Assembly (NCBI RefSeq): GCF_900102815.1
Contig: NZ_FNGF01000001.1
Span: 239,297-303,296, forward strand
Source of the DNA: Glycomyces sambucus
GTDB lineage: Bacteria > Actinomycetota > Actinomycetes > Mycobacteriales > Micromonosporaceae
Length of the DNA: 64,000 nt
Reading direction: 5' to 3'
Shown: in pieces, positions 1-8,520 of the stretch
Layout: each line of letters starts with the position of its first letter
Numbering within the stretch: position 1 is the stretch's first letter
Program-made: the position numbers and the translations under genes
Notes under the pieces: generated by a model
What the model was told of the DNA's origin: nothing
Databases searched by the model: none
What the model saw: only the letters and a program-made list of their open reading frames with translations

Positions 1-17
1 TGCGGCCCGCTCACCGG

Positions 18-48
18 GGCGTCCCGCGCCGGGCCCGATTGGGACGCC
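18..48. terminator. Hairpin, possible terminator of the gene left of the window
   Basis: GGCGTCCC at 18-25 pairs with GGGACGCC at 41-48 around a 15-nt loop. No coding sequence can be assigned to bases 1-119, so this may end a gene lying outside the window. There is no T tract. Confidence 0.3.
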
Positions 49-119
49 GAGCGGAGGGAACCCTCCCCGCTGGAACCCGGCGCCGGGACGGTCCGGCGCG
101 GAGCGGAGGAGGGGACACG

Positions 120-860
120 ATGACGAGCACACCGAGCGATCCGGGCACCGGGCGGCCCCCGGTGGTCGACCGGGCGACGTGGGAGGCGGCCCGGGAGGCG
201 CTGCTGGTGCGGGAGAAGGCCCACACGCACGAGGGGGACGCCATCGCCGCGGCGCGGCGGGCGCTGCCGATGGTCGAGTGCGACGCGGGCGCCGAGGTGG
301 TCGGACCCGAAGGGCCCGTGCCGTTCCTGAGCCTGTTCCAGGGCCGCGACGAGCTCATCGTCTACAAGCACATGTGGGCCGACGGCGCGGCGCACCGGGA
401 CCAGTGCGACGGGTGCACCAACGTCGCGTGGAACCACCCGGACTCCGTGTACCTCAACGCGCGCGGCGTCTCCTACGCCGTGGTCACCACGGGCGAGTGG
501 GACGAGGTGGCCGCGTTCCGGGCGTTCATGGGCTACACCGAGCCGTGGTACTCGGTGCGGGGCCTGGAGGAGCCGATCGGCGGCGAGATGTCGACCCACT
601 CGGTCTTCCTGCGCGACGGCGACCGGGCGTTCCTCACCTACAGCACCACGGGGCGCGGCAACGAGTACGCGAACGCCAACTTCGGCCTCCTCGACCTCAC
701 GCCGTACGGGCGCGGCGAGCAGTGGGAGGACAAGCCCGCGGGCTGGCCCGAGGGACGGGAGTCGTTCTGGTACTGGCGCACCGACGCTGCCGGGAAGCCG
801 TCCACCGGGGCCGACAGCCGCCCGACGCCGCAGTGGAAGCGGCCCGGGGTGAGCGAGTAG
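120..860 (+). CDS. DUF899 family thioredoxin-like protein
   Basis: This 246-aa soluble protein matches the DUF899 family, which has a thioredoxin-like fold and no established reaction. Family hallmarks seen are the stretch FLSLFQGRDELIVYKHMW near residues 75-92, a C..C pair in the following DQCDGCT stretch, and the FWYWRTD motif near the C-terminus. The CxxC-like pair suggests redox chemistry, but that is inference. The start at 120 is chosen because GGAGGAGGGG lies just upstream. The gene stands alone, followed by an AT-rich intergenic stretch. Confidence 0.85.
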   Translation: MTSTPSDPGTGRPPVVDRATWEAAREALLVREKAHTHEGDAIAAARRALPMVECDAGAEVVGPEGPVPFLSLFQGRDELIVYKHMWADGAAHRDQCDGCTNVAWNHPDSVYLNARGVSYAVVTTGEWDEVAAFRAFMGYTEPWYSVRGLEEPIGGEMSTHSVFLRDGDRAFLTYSTTGRGNEYANANFGLLDLTPYGRGEQWEDKPAGWPEGRESFWYWRTDAAGKPSTGADSRPTPQWKRPGVSE

Positions 861-1012
861 GGACCCGGCCGAACCGGTCGAAAAATATTTGAGACTTCAA
901 GTAATTGCGTCCGGATCGCCCGTCTTGTAGCGTGATGTGCACGGGCCTCAGCGGGCGACCGGCACCGCCCTGACGGGGAGGCCGGTTCGGTGCCGCGACA
1001 CGGAGGTCCCTC

Positions 1013-1477
1013 GTGATGAGATCGGTCTCGCGCTTCCTCAAGTACACGCTCGCCGCGGCGGCGGGCCTCGCACTGAGCCTGGCGCTCAGCACCTCCGCCG
1101 CACCGGCCGCGCCCGCGGCACCCGGCCACGCCCCGCCCCCGGCCGCGGCGACCTGGGACCTCGGCGGCGGCGAGCAGCGGCTCTGCATCCCCGCCGGTGA
1201 GCCCTGGACCAGCTACTTCGTCGGCTTCATCGCCGGCTCCTGGAGCACGCCGCTCACCGCGGAGGTCGACGGGTTCCCCGCGGGCACCGAGACCAGCATG
1301 ACCACGACCGTGCCGCCGGGCGACAACGGCGACAGCTACATCGGGACGGTGTGGATCGGGGTCAGACTGCCCCCGCTGGCCTTCGGCGAGTACCCGGCCG
1401 AGCTCACGGTCACCGACGGCACCTCGACGCAGACCATGCGGATCCTGATCAAGGCGCAGGAGGCGTGGGGCTGCTGA
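1013..1477 (+). CDS. Small secreted protein of unknown function
   Basis: The 154-aa product begins with a classical signal peptide: basic MMRSVSRFLK, a hydrophobic Ala/Leu core to about residue 30, then an Ala/Pro-rich segment that may include the cleavage site. The mature part has two Cys residues (one in RLCIP, one at the extreme C-terminus), which could form a disulfide. It looks like a single all-beta domain. I recognise no family. GTG at 1013 and ATG at 1016 are both possible, with GGAGG just upstream. The AT-rich stretch 880-940 (AAAAATATTTGAGAC) is the likely promoter region. Confidence 0.6.
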   Translation: MMRSVSRFLKYTLAAAAGLALSLALSTSAAPAAPAAPGHAPPPAAATWDLGGGEQRLCIPAGEPWTSYFVGFIAGSWSTPLTAEVDGFPAGTETSMTTTVPPGDNGDSYIGTVWIGVRLPPLAFGEYPAELTVTDGTSTQTMRILIKAQEAWGC

Positions 1478-1508
1478 TCCCTGGAGCCCGAAGGCCGCGG
1501 CGGCAGGC

Positions 1509-2174
1509 TCAGCCGACCCACAGGAGCAGCACGGCGAGGCTCGCGGCGGCGCCCGCGAAGCAGGCCGCCGCGGCCTTCGGACTCGGACCGGCGGTGCCCG
1601 AGGTGCGCCCGCTCAGCATCGACTGGAGCTGCTCGCGCAGTTCGTCGTTGAACGCCAGGCCGGCGGCGAGGATGAGCACCGCGGGCAGCGCGTAGACCAG
1701 GGTGTAGCCGACGAGGACGAGCACCGCGGCCGGTGCCGCCGCGTCGGCGTTGAGGAGCCGTTCGACCGCCAGGACCATCGGGAACGCGTTGGGCAGGTCG
1801 CCGATCGTCGCGAGCACGCCGAACGGCAGTGCGCTCCAGGCGTTCACCCACTGCGGCAGCGTGTAGCCCCTGCGTTCGCGGGGCCGGAGCCGGCGCACGC
1901 CCATGACGGCCAGTGCGACCGCGAGGGCGGCGAACAGCCCGCGGCGCAGCCACAGCGCGAACCCGTCGAGGGCCGACTCCGCGAAGGACAGTCCGAAGTA
2001 GAACATCAGGGCGAAGGCCAGGAACGACACGGCCGCACCGAGCATGAACGCCCAGCCGGTCGGCGCGGGGCGCTTGGCGCCCAGCAGGATCACGATGACG
2101 ATCCAGATCGTCGCGGCGTTGACCGAGTCGAGCAGCGCCAGGCCCGTCAGACCCCACAGCAGTCCGCCCGTCAC
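1509..2174 (-). CDS. GAP-family membrane protein
   Basis: This 221-aa integral membrane protein has about six hydrophobic segments and resembles the actinobacterial GAP family (Sap, sulfolipid-addressing type, LysE-like fold). Such proteins are thought to help move lipids or small solutes, but the substrate here is unknown. The GTG start is chosen because it overlaps the upstream stop codon by 4 bp (GTGA), implying translational coupling to the TIGR03085-like gene. Typical features are the early segment GLTGLALLDSVNAATIW and the GDLPNAFP motif in the middle. Confidence 0.7.
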   Translation of the reverse strand: MTGGLLWGLTGLALLDSVNAATIWIVIVILLGAKRPAPTGWAFMLGAAVSFLAFALMFYFGLSFAESALDGFALWLRRGLFAALAVALAVMGVRRLRPRERRGYTLPQWVNAWSALPFGVLATIGDLPNAFPMVLAVERLLNADAAAPAAVLVLVGYTLVYALPAVLILAAGLAFNDELREQLQSMLSGRTSGTAGPSPKAAAACFAGAAASLAVLLLWVG

Positions 2175-2761
2175 GAGGCGTCGAGGGCCGCGACGGCGCC
2201 GGGGTCGCCGGCGACCTCGACGCGCGCGGCTTCGCGGCGGCCGCTGAGGTAGAGCAGCAGCTCGACCGGGGGCCCGGTGAGGACAGCGCCGCCATCGGCG
2301 CCGAAGCGGCGCGTCGGCCCGCCGGGGACGCGCAGTTCGAGGCCGTGGGGCCGGATCTTGCGGGCGGCCTGCCAGCCGGAGAGGCGGACCGTCCTCCAGG
2401 CGAGCGCGTCGAGGTCGGGGCGGCCGGTACGGGGCTCCATGCCGTTCGCGCGGCGCACGTCCTCGTGGTGGATCAGGAACTCGGCGCCGTTCAGGAGGGT
2501 CCGGAGCCCGGGGATCCGCCACGGCACGGCCGGGGCCCCGGCGCGCAGGCGGCCGATGAGGGCGGGCAGGCCCTTGGCCTTCTCCCCCGCCAGCCGCTCG
2601 TCGTCCCAGCGCGAGAAGTGCTCGCGCAGGACGAGGTGCGCGGCGAGGTCGAGGGTCGTCCAGCCCTCGCACAGCGTCGGCGCGTCCGGCCCGGTCTCGG
2701 CGAGCAGCCCGCACAGCTCCAGGCGCTCGCGCTCGTCGACCGGCAGTTCCCTGGCGCCCAT
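2171..2761 (-). CDS. TIGR03085-type MDMPI-superfamily protein
   Basis: The 196-aa product belongs to the mycothiol-dependent maleylpyruvate isomerase/DinB-like superfamily, TIGR03085 branch. The N-terminal helix bundle contains TLCEGWTTLDLAAHLVLRE, and the central HHEDVRRA His-Glu motif is typical of the metal-binding site. The branch has no known substrate, and mycothiol use is plausible in an actinomycete but not shown. It is the first gene of a two-gene unit with the GAP-family membrane protein. The gene starts about 190 bp from the divergent carboxypeptidase gene, so the two likely share one promoter region. Confidence 0.8.
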   Translation of the reverse strand: MGARELPVDERERLELCGLLAETGPDAPTLCEGWTTLDLAAHLVLREHFSRWDDERLAGEKAKGLPALIGRLRAGAPAVPWRIPGLRTLLNGAEFLIHHEDVRRANGMEPRTGRPDLDALAWRTVRLSGWQAARKIRPHGLELRVPGGPTRRFGADGGAVLTGPPVELLLYLSGRREAARVEVAGDPGAVAALDAS

Positions 2762-2948
2762 ACGCTGTTCCTCTCCGAAGCCGTCCGCCGGACTCTACTC
2801 CCACGGCGTTCCGGACGCGAAGCGATCACCGGAGGCATCGCGCCGTGCCGATGTGCGGCGACCGGCGGGCACCGGACGCGCGGATGCGGGACCATAGGAC
2901 GCGCGGCGGCATCATCGGACACCGCCGCCCGACCCTGACGGACCTCTC

Positions 2949-4316
2949 TTGAAGCGAACTCTGCCCTTGAAGCGAACGCTGCGCACCGCACTCGCGGTCC
3001 TCGCCGTCCTGGCCGTCGTCGCCGTCCTCGGCGCCCTGGCATGGTGGCGGCTGGCCCCGCTCGCCGACGCGCCGACCGGCACCTTCACCGCCCCCGAGGC
3101 GTACCCGCCCGCCGCGCCCGCGCCGGTGCTGTCCGCGGCCGGCGCCGACGCGCCCGTGCCGGACCTCCAGGCGGTGCTGGCCGCGGCGCTGGCCGACGAG
3201 CGGTTCGACGGCACCACCACGGCCTCGTTCGTCGACCTGGCCACCGGCGACGTGCTGTTCGAGCAGGGCGGCGCGACCCCGCTCGCCCCGGCCTCATCGA
3301 TGAAGGTGGTCACCGCGGTCGCGGCCCTGGAGCACCTGGGCCCCGCGTACCGCATCCCGACGACGGTGGTCGCGGGCCCGACCGAGGACAGCGTCGTGCT
3401 CGTGGCCGGCGGCGACGTGACGCTGACGGTGGACGGCGAGGGCTACTACGACCCGCAGGCGCGCGGCGCGAGCCTGCGGGAGCTGGCGGACCTGGTGCTC
3501 GCCTCGCGCGGCGGGGTCGCGCCGGCCACGGTCTACCTGGACACCAGCGTCTTCGGCGACGACGAGAAGGCCGACGGCGTGCCGAACGGGGACCTCGTGG
3601 CGATGACCGCGCCGATGGCGCCGATCATGCTCGACGGCGGCCGCATCGACAACACCGTCAAGTACTCCGGGCGACACCCCGACCCGGCCATGGTGGCCGC
3701 CGAGGCGTTCGCCGGCCTGGTCGGCGCGGGCGCGGTGGCCGAGGGCACCGCCGAGGCGGGCGCGGCGGAACTGGGCGTGGTGTACTCCGCTCCCGTTGCG
3801 GCCCTGGTCGACTCGTTCGTGCTCACCTCCGACAACCTGCTCACCGACGCGGTGGCGCTCCAGACCGCGCTGCGGGTCGAGGGCGCGATGACGTGGGCGG
3901 CCATGGCGACGGTGCACCTCGCGACCCTCGAAGGGCTCGGCGTCGACAACACCGGGCTGGTGTTCCACGACGGCTCGGGCCTGTCACCGACCGACCGCAT
4001 GACCGCGCAGGCGTTCACGCAGCTCCTGGTCGCCGCGGCGGGCTCGGCGTCCTCGGCGCTGTTCCAGTCCCTGCCGGTGGCCGGGTACTCGGGGACGCTC
4101 ACCGACCGGTTCGAGGACGCCGACGACGCGTGGGGCACGGTCCGCGCGAAGACCGGCACGCTCACCGGCGTCAGCTCGCTGACCGGGACGCTGACCACGG
4201 TCGAGGGCAGGCAGCTCGTCTTCTCGATCATGAGCAACGGCCACACCGTCGGCACGGACCGCCTGGAGGAGGCCCTGGACGCCACCGCGACGGCCGTGGC
4301 CGCCTGCGGCTGCTGA
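2949..4316 (+). CDS. dacB: D-alanyl-D-alanine carboxypeptidase/endopeptidase, PBP4 type
   Basis: This 455-aa cell-wall enzyme trims or cleaves peptidoglycan peptide cross-links outside the membrane. All three active-site motifs of peptidase family S13 are present: SSMK (Ser116, Lys119), SDN (294-296) and KTG (401-403). A membrane anchor spans about residues 12-31. The start is TTG, and an 18-nt direct repeat places a second TTG-Lys-Arg-Thr start six codons downstream, so translation could begin at either. No clear Shine-Dalgarno precedes the first. The C-terminus ends in a Cys-Gly-Cys pair. Its 3' end abuts the remnant of a broken FAD oxidoreductase gene on the other strand. Confidence 0.9.
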   Translation: MKRTLPLKRTLRTALAVLAVLAVVAVLGALAWWRLAPLADAPTGTFTAPEAYPPAAPAPVLSAAGADAPVPDLQAVLAAALADERFDGTTTASFVDLATGDVLFEQGGATPLAPASSMKVVTAVAALEHLGPAYRIPTTVVAGPTEDSVVLVAGGDVTLTVDGEGYYDPQARGASLRELADLVLASRGGVAPATVYLDTSVFGDDEKADGVPNGDLVAMTAPMAPIMLDGGRIDNTVKYSGRHPDPAMVAAEAFAGLVGAGAVAEGTAEAGAAELGVVYSAPVAALVDSFVLTSDNLLTDAVALQTALRVEGAMTWAAMATVHLATLEGLGVDNTGLVFHDGSGLSPTDRMTAQAFTQLLVAAAGSASSALFQSLPVAGYSGTLTDRFEDADDAWGTVRAKTGTLTGVSSLTGTLTTVEGRQLVFSIMSNGHTVGTDRLEEALDATATAVAACGC

Positions 4317-4444
4317 CCGCCGGGCTCAGACGTCCGTTCGACGACCTCGACGTGTCATCCGGTGCGCCGCAGGGCGACCGCCGCGGTGAGGCCGCCGATG
4401 CCGGCGCCCACGACGACCGCGCGCCGGGAGTTGGAGCTGACCAT
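4317..4444 (-). pseudogene. Remnant of an FAD-dependent monooxygenase (N-terminal part only)
   Basis: Read on the minus strand from the ATG at 4442-4444, the first 29 codons give a perfect dinucleotide-binding start (VVVGAGIGGLTAAVALRRTG). A TGA then stands where this family has Trp or another residue, and the frame resumes as HVEVVERTSEPGG, the usual end of the FAD-binding beta-alpha-beta unit. The rest of the gene is gone because dacB occupies the following bases. It lies divergent from a TetR regulator, a common arrangement for such monooxygenases. I read it as a gene inactivated by a nonsense change and a large 3' deletion. Confidence 0.7.
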
Positions 4445-4539
4445 GGTCCGATCCTTCCGTTAGATACCCTCACTCATGTTAGAGCATGTAACGAACACTA
4501 GATGGTCTATCATCATCGGGTCGAGGGTGGGAGGCAGTG
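4445..4539. promoter_or_regulatory. AT-rich divergent control region between the oxidoreductase remnant and tetR
   Basis: This roughly 95-bp stretch is far richer in A and T than its surroundings. It contains the partial inverted repeat TGTT-N13-AACA and an inner GTTA-N7-TAAC. These are plausible TetR operator half-sites. The site would now mainly autoregulate the TetR gene, since the divergent target is broken. Confidence 0.4.
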
Positions 4540-5280
4540 ATGGAGCGGACGGGCAGCGACCGGCGGCGACGCCAGCACGAGGCGACGCGGGACGAGATCC
4601 GCCGGACCGCGCGGGCCCTCCTCATCGAGGCCGGGCCGCAGGCGATGAGCGTCAGCGCCGTCGCGCGCCGCATGGGGCTGAGCGGCCCGGCGATCTACCG
4701 GTACTACGCCGGGCACGACGAGCTGGTCGGCGCCGTGATCGCCGAGCTGTTCGCCGAGCTGGGCGCCGCGATCGAGCAGGCCCGCGACGACGGCCCCGCG
4801 TCACCCGCGGAACGGCTGCCCGCCATGGCGAGGGGCCTGCGCGCGTGGGCGACCAGCCGCCCCGTCGAGTTCCGGCTGCTGTTCGCCGCGCCGATCGCCG
4901 AGGCCAACCGCGCCCCCGAGTCCGAGCGGCAGCGCGCCGGCGAGCACTTCGACGAGCTCTTCCTGCGCGAGGCCGAGGCGCTGTGGGCCGAGCGGCCCTT
5001 CCCCGTGCCCGACCTGCGCGAGGCCGACCCCGGCCTGCGCGCGCAGGTGCTCGCGTACACCGAGCGGAAGGGCACCTCGCTGCCGCCCGCGGCCGTGCAG
5101 GTGTTCCTGACCTGCTGGACGCGGCTGTACGGCCTGCTCGTGATGGAGGCGCTGGACCAGCTCGCCTTCGCGTACACCGACCCCGAACCGGTCTACGAGG
5201 CGTGCATCGCGGAGGTCGCCGCCCTGCTCGGCATCGCGGCTGGCGCTGCACCGGCGGGAGATGTCGGCCGCCGCTCCTAG
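4540..5280 (+). CDS. TetR/AcrR family transcriptional regulator
   Basis: The 246-aa repressor has an N-terminal helix-turn-helix at about residues 20-65 (SVSAVARRMGLSGPAIYRYYAGHDELV). It is followed by an all-helical ligand domain of the WHG/TetR_C type, with ARGLRAWATSRPVEFRLLFAAP in the middle. ATG at 4540 is preferred over GTG at 4537 because GGGAGG lies at a better distance. Its original target was probably the divergent FAD monooxygenase, now a pseudogene. A VOC-type gene starts 9 bp downstream in the same direction and is likely co-transcribed. Confidence 0.85.
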   Translation: MERTGSDRRRRQHEATRDEIRRTARALLIEAGPQAMSVSAVARRMGLSGPAIYRYYAGHDELVGAVIAELFAELGAAIEQARDDGPASPAERLPAMARGLRAWATSRPVEFRLLFAAPIAEANRAPESERQRAGEHFDELFLREAEALWAERPFPVPDLREADPGLRAQVLAYTERKGTSLPPAAVQVFLTCWTRLYGLLVMEALDQLAFAYTDPEPVYEACIAEVAALLGIAAGAAPAGDVGRRS

Positions 5281-5289
5281 GATGACGGC

Positions 5290-5940
5290 ATGACGGTTCT
5301 CATCACACCGAAGCGGTTCCACGAGGCCGAGGGCGTCGACGACTGGCGGGTCCTGTGGTCGGTGGCGTTCGCGCTCTACCGCACCGGCGACTTCGCCACC
5401 GGCGTGCGCCTGGTCGCCGAGATCGGCCGCCTCGCCGAGGAGGCCGGGCACCACCCCGACGTCAACCTCCGCGGCGCGGTGGTGGAGGTCCGCCTGGTCA
5501 CCAGGGAGCACTGGTCCCTGACCGAGGCGGACCTGCTCCTGGCCCAGCGGATCTCCGCGACCGCGAAGGGACTCGGCGTCGCGGCCGATCCGGGTGCGAC
5601 CCGCACCTGGGAGTTCGCGCTCGACGCCCTCGACGTCGACCGGGTCCGGGCGTTCTGGTGCGCCGTGCTCGGCTACGAGATGGTCGGCGACTCCGACATC
5701 GCCGACCCGGACGGGTTGTACCCGCCGGTCTTCGTGCAGCAGATGGACGTCATGCGGACCGGGCGCAACCGCATCCACATCGACGTCGGCGTGCCGCACG
5801 AGCAGGCCGAGGCGCGGGTCGCGGCGGCGCTCGCCGCGGGCGGCACGCTCGTGTCGGACCGCAACGCCCCCATGCACTGGACGCTCGCCGACCCCGAGGG
5901 CAACGAGGTCGACCTGGCCACCTGGGTCGGACGCGACTGA
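5290..5940 (+). CDS. Fusion of a pterin-carbinolamine-dehydratase-like domain and a VOC/glyoxalase domain
   Basis: This 216-aa protein has two parts. Residues 1-95 resemble pterin-4a-carbinolamine dehydratase (DCoH): a F..A.......AE..GHHPDVNLRG pattern, then TREHWSLTEADLLLAQRIS. The usual third catalytic His, in a V.L.TH motif, is replaced by Arg (VTRE). Residues 105-216 are a VOC domain (WEFALDALDVDRVRAFWCAVLGYE to the terminal DPEGNEVDLATW). The VOC half usually binds a metal and acts in ring cleavage, isomerisation or resistance. The substrate is unknown. The gene lies 9 bp after tetR. Confidence 0.75.
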   Translation: MTVLITPKRFHEAEGVDDWRVLWSVAFALYRTGDFATGVRLVAEIGRLAEEAGHHPDVNLRGAVVEVRLVTREHWSLTEADLLLAQRISATAKGLGVAADPGATRTWEFALDALDVDRVRAFWCAVLGYEMVGDSDIADPDGLYPPVFVQQMDVMRTGRNRIHIDVGVPHEQAEARVAAALAAGGTLVSDRNAPMHWTLADPEGNEVDLATWVGRD

Positions 5941-5944
5941 GGTC

Positions 5945-6637
5945 CTAGCCGCGGACGCCGGGGACGATGCCGGTCCGCCCCTGCCATGCGCCGTGCTCCG
6001 AGAGCGGGCGGAACCGCATGGTGGTGAACTCGTGGTGGAAGTCGCGGCGCTCGCGCTCGGCCATCGCCTCGTGGTGGACGTGCGCGTCGGCGCCCCGGCC
6101 GAAGACCATGCCGGTCATCGCGCGGGAGCTGGTCCAGACCGAGAACGTGGCGACCGTGCGGACCGGCCGCATCGCCGCCAGCGCGAGCGTCGTCTCCGGG
6201 TGGTCCCGGACCTGGCGCTCGACCGGCCTGCCCCAGTGGAGGAACCGCGGCAGCTCCGGCAGGCGCATGCGCGCGAGGGTCACCGCCACGACGGGCTCGG
6301 CGGGGTCGGTGCGGCCGGTCTCGGCCGGGAGGTGGTCGAGTTCGCGCACGCTCCCCCAGCGGCGCAGGAACGCCAGGCGCACATGCCAGCCGGCGGCGAG
6401 GGTGCGGCCGAACCGGTCCTCGGCGAGGAACGCCTCCAGTGCCGCCTCGTCCTCCCACTCGGCGAACACGGCGAGCCGCCGCAGCAGCATCCGGCGCGGC
6501 GACACCACGGGCGCGCCGAGCTCCATCCCGGCCAGCACCTCCATGTGCCGCAGCCCCGGCGCCGCGGGCGGGCGCCGCAGCGCGCCGACCGCCTGGGGCA
6601 GCGGCGGCCGGGCGAGGTGGAAGGAGTGGATGCTCAT
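5945..6637 (-). CDS. Spheroidene monooxygenase (CrtA)-like protein
   Basis: The 230-aa product resembles actinobacterial proteins annotated as spheroidene monooxygenase. Supporting features are the middle AAGWHVRLAFLRRWG, the ATFSVWTSSRAMTGMVFGRG segment, the His-rich HHEFTTMRFRPLSEHG, and the terminal GTW-like AWQGRTGI. CrtA oxygenates carotenoids in phototrophs, but actinobacterial homologues often lie outside carotenoid clusters, so the substrate here is unproven. ATG at 6637 is chosen because it opens the conserved MxxxSFHLA start. It ends 4 bp from the convergent VOC gene. Confidence 0.65.
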   Translation of the reverse strand: MSIHSFHLARPPLPQAVGALRRPPAAPGLRHMEVLAGMELGAPVVSPRRMLLRRLAVFAEWEDEAALEAFLAEDRFGRTLAAGWHVRLAFLRRWGSVRELDHLPAETGRTDPAEPVVAVTLARMRLPELPRFLHWGRPVERQVRDHPETTLALAAMRPVRTVATFSVWTSSRAMTGMVFGRGADAHVHHEAMAERERRDFHHEFTTMRFRPLSEHGAWQGRTGIVPGVRG

Positions 6638-6820
6638 GTCTGCGATCCAACCCGAGAACGCCGCGAACCGCCAGCGGCCGGGGCGGCGGTCCGGTCGCTC
6701 GCGGCCTCTTCCACGGGCGGTTCGGGGCGGCCGGGAGGATCGATCACGAATCGAGAAGCGCGGTTCAGCAGGGAAAACTAGGCTCGGATCCAACAGAGGA
6801 CGATGCTGAAGGAGCCCGTG

Positions 6821-7294
6821 ATGACCGCCAAGAAGACCACCGTGAAGAGCACCGCCGCCAAGAGCGGCAGCGTCGGTTTCTCCGAGGACGAGCGCTCGGC
6901 GATGAAGGAGCACGCCGCGGAGCTGAAGACGGAGCAGCGGCGCGGGAAGCGGGCGACCAAGGCCGACGGCGAGGCCGACGTGCTCGCCAAGATCGCCGAG
7001 ATGGAGGGGAACGACCGCGTCCTCGCCGAGGCGCTGCACAAGATCGTCACCGAGCACGCGCCGGGCCTGACCCCGAAGACCTGGTACGGGATGCCCGCGT
7101 ACGCCCGGAACGGCAAGGTCGTGTGCTTCTTCCAGAGCGCGCAGAAGTTCAAGGCCCGCTACGCGACCCTCGGTTTCAACGACGAGGCGGCCCTCGACGA
7201 CGGCGACCTCTGGCCGACCGCGTTCGCGCTGACCGAGATGACCTCCGCGGTGGAGGAGAAGATCGCGGCGCTGGTGGCGAAGGCCGCGGGTTAG
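6821..7294 (+). CDS. DUF1801 family protein
   Basis: This 157-aa small protein carries a DUF1801 (YdhG/frataxin-like fold) domain after a lysine-rich N-terminal tail (MTAKKTTVKSTAAKS). Typical is the KTWYGMPAYARNGKVVCFFQ motif near residues 85-105. Relatives include an iron-chaperone-like protein of Bacillus, but most have no known role. The ATG at 6821 is chosen because AAGGAG lies 6 bp upstream. A strong terminator hairpin follows, so the gene is probably monocistronic. Confidence 0.85.
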   Translation: MTAKKTTVKSTAAKSGSVGFSEDERSAMKEHAAELKTEQRRGKRATKADGEADVLAKIAEMEGNDRVLAEALHKIVTEHAPGLTPKTWYGMPAYARNGKVVCFFQSAQKFKARYATLGFNDEAALDDGDLWPTAFALTEMTSAVEEKIAALVAKAAG

Positions 7295-7312
7295 CCGCCT
7301 CCCGCACGTACC

Positions 7313-7353
7313 GACGCCGAACGGCCCCGCCTGATGCGGGGCCGTTCGGCGTC
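7313..7353 (+). terminator. Strong hairpin terminator after the DUF1801 gene
   Basis: An 18-bp perfect stem (7313-7330 with 7336-7353) encloses the 5-nt loop CTGAT. There is no T run, as is usual in high-GC actinomycetes. Confidence 0.85.
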
Positions 7354-7507
7354 GTCCGTGGGCCCGCCCGCGCGGTCCCGACGCTCCGGACCCCCGCGGG
7401 CGGTCCTGGCCGGATCCCGCCGGTGGGCCGCCGGTGTCCCGCCTTGTCCGGGGGCACGGGCGCGGTGAGACTTGCCGGGACCATCAGCCCAGGCAGAAGG
7501 ACTCCAC

Positions 7508-8512
7508 ATGACCGCAATCGATCGCCGCCGGTTCCACAAGACGCTCCTCGCCGTCCCGGCCGCCGCGCTGCTCGGCACCGGGCTCGGCTCGCTCGCACCC
7601 GCCGCGGCCTCGGCGGCCCCCGCCGACTGGAACGCGCACCTGCTGGCGGGCATGGCGAACGGCGGCCTGATGCACCGGACGCGGCTCGGGAGCGGCACCT
7701 GGGACCCGAGCTGGAGCGGGCTCGACACCGACGGCACGCTGTACTACGTCGCCGCCTCGGGCGTGTCCACGGACCTCCATGTGGTCGCCTCGATCAACGG
7801 CCAGGCGCCGCGGCACCGCTTCCGCAGCGCCGCCGACGGCACGTGGACGCCGTTCGAGACGATCCCCTCGACCGGGGGCACGACCGGCCTCGCCCAGGTC
7901 GCGGCGACCTCGCTCGACGGGCGGCTCCACGTCTTCACCGCCGCGAACGGGGCCGTGCGCCACACCTCGCGGGGCGCCGACGGCACCTGGGACGCCGCGT
8001 GGGTGCGGCTGCGCACGTTCGCGAGCGTCACGCACCTGGCCGCCACCCGGGTGGGGTCCACCCTGCACGTGGCCGCGGTGGTCGACGGCGCGATCTTCCT
8101 GAACATCCGCGCGGCGGACGGGACCTGGGGCTCGTGGGCCAACGTCGAGACCGGCGCCGGGCAGATCGGCGACGTCAGCCGGGTCGCGCTGGCGGGGACC
8201 GGGGCGCAGCTCCAGGTCGTCGCCCGGTCCGCCGGTTACGCGCTTTACCACGCGATCCGCAAGGGGGACGGCACCTGGCAGAAGTTCGCCAAGCCGTCCG
8301 CGCTGAGCGGCCTCCAGCCCATCGCGATCAGCGCCGCCAACGTGGGCGGGGAGATGCAGCTCGGGATGATCGACCTGACCGACGCCGGGCAGGTCGTCAA
8401 GCACACGATCCGCCGCACCGACGGCACCTGGCAGAAGGTCGGCACGGTCTCGTCCGCCGGGATGTCGGCGCAGCCGGGCGAGCTGGCGCTGGCCGGGACG
8501 CCGATCGCGTAG
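7508..8512 (+). CDS. Tat-exported lectin-like beta-propeller protein
   Basis: The 334-aa product starts with a twin-arginine signal (DRRRFHKTLL, hydrophobic core, Ala-rich cleavage region near residue 37). The mature part contains about six repeats of roughly 45 residues, each marked by (S/A)DGTW or GSGTW followed by an aromatic or polar turn. This matches the fold of PLL/tectonin-like six- or seven-bladed beta-propellers, which often bind sugars. Export as a folded protein fits a secreted lectin. No catalytic motif is visible. It is bracketed by two strong terminators, so it forms its own unit. The start at ATG 7508 has AGAAGGA upstream. Confidence 0.75.
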   Translation: MTAIDRRRFHKTLLAVPAAALLGTGLGSLAPAAASAAPADWNAHLLAGMANGGLMHRTRLGSGTWDPSWSGLDTDGTLYYVAASGVSTDLHVVASINGQAPRHRFRSAADGTWTPFETIPSTGGTTGLAQVAATSLDGRLHVFTAANGAVRHTSRGADGTWDAAWVRLRTFASVTHLAATRVGSTLHVAAVVDGAIFLNIRAADGTWGSWANVETGAGQIGDVSRVALAGTGAQLQVVARSAGYALYHAIRKGDGTWQKFAKPSALSGLQPIAISAANVGGEMQLGMIDLTDAGQVVKHTIRRTDGTWQKVGTVSSAGMSAQPGELALAGTPIA

Positions 8513-8520
8513 AGGACCGG

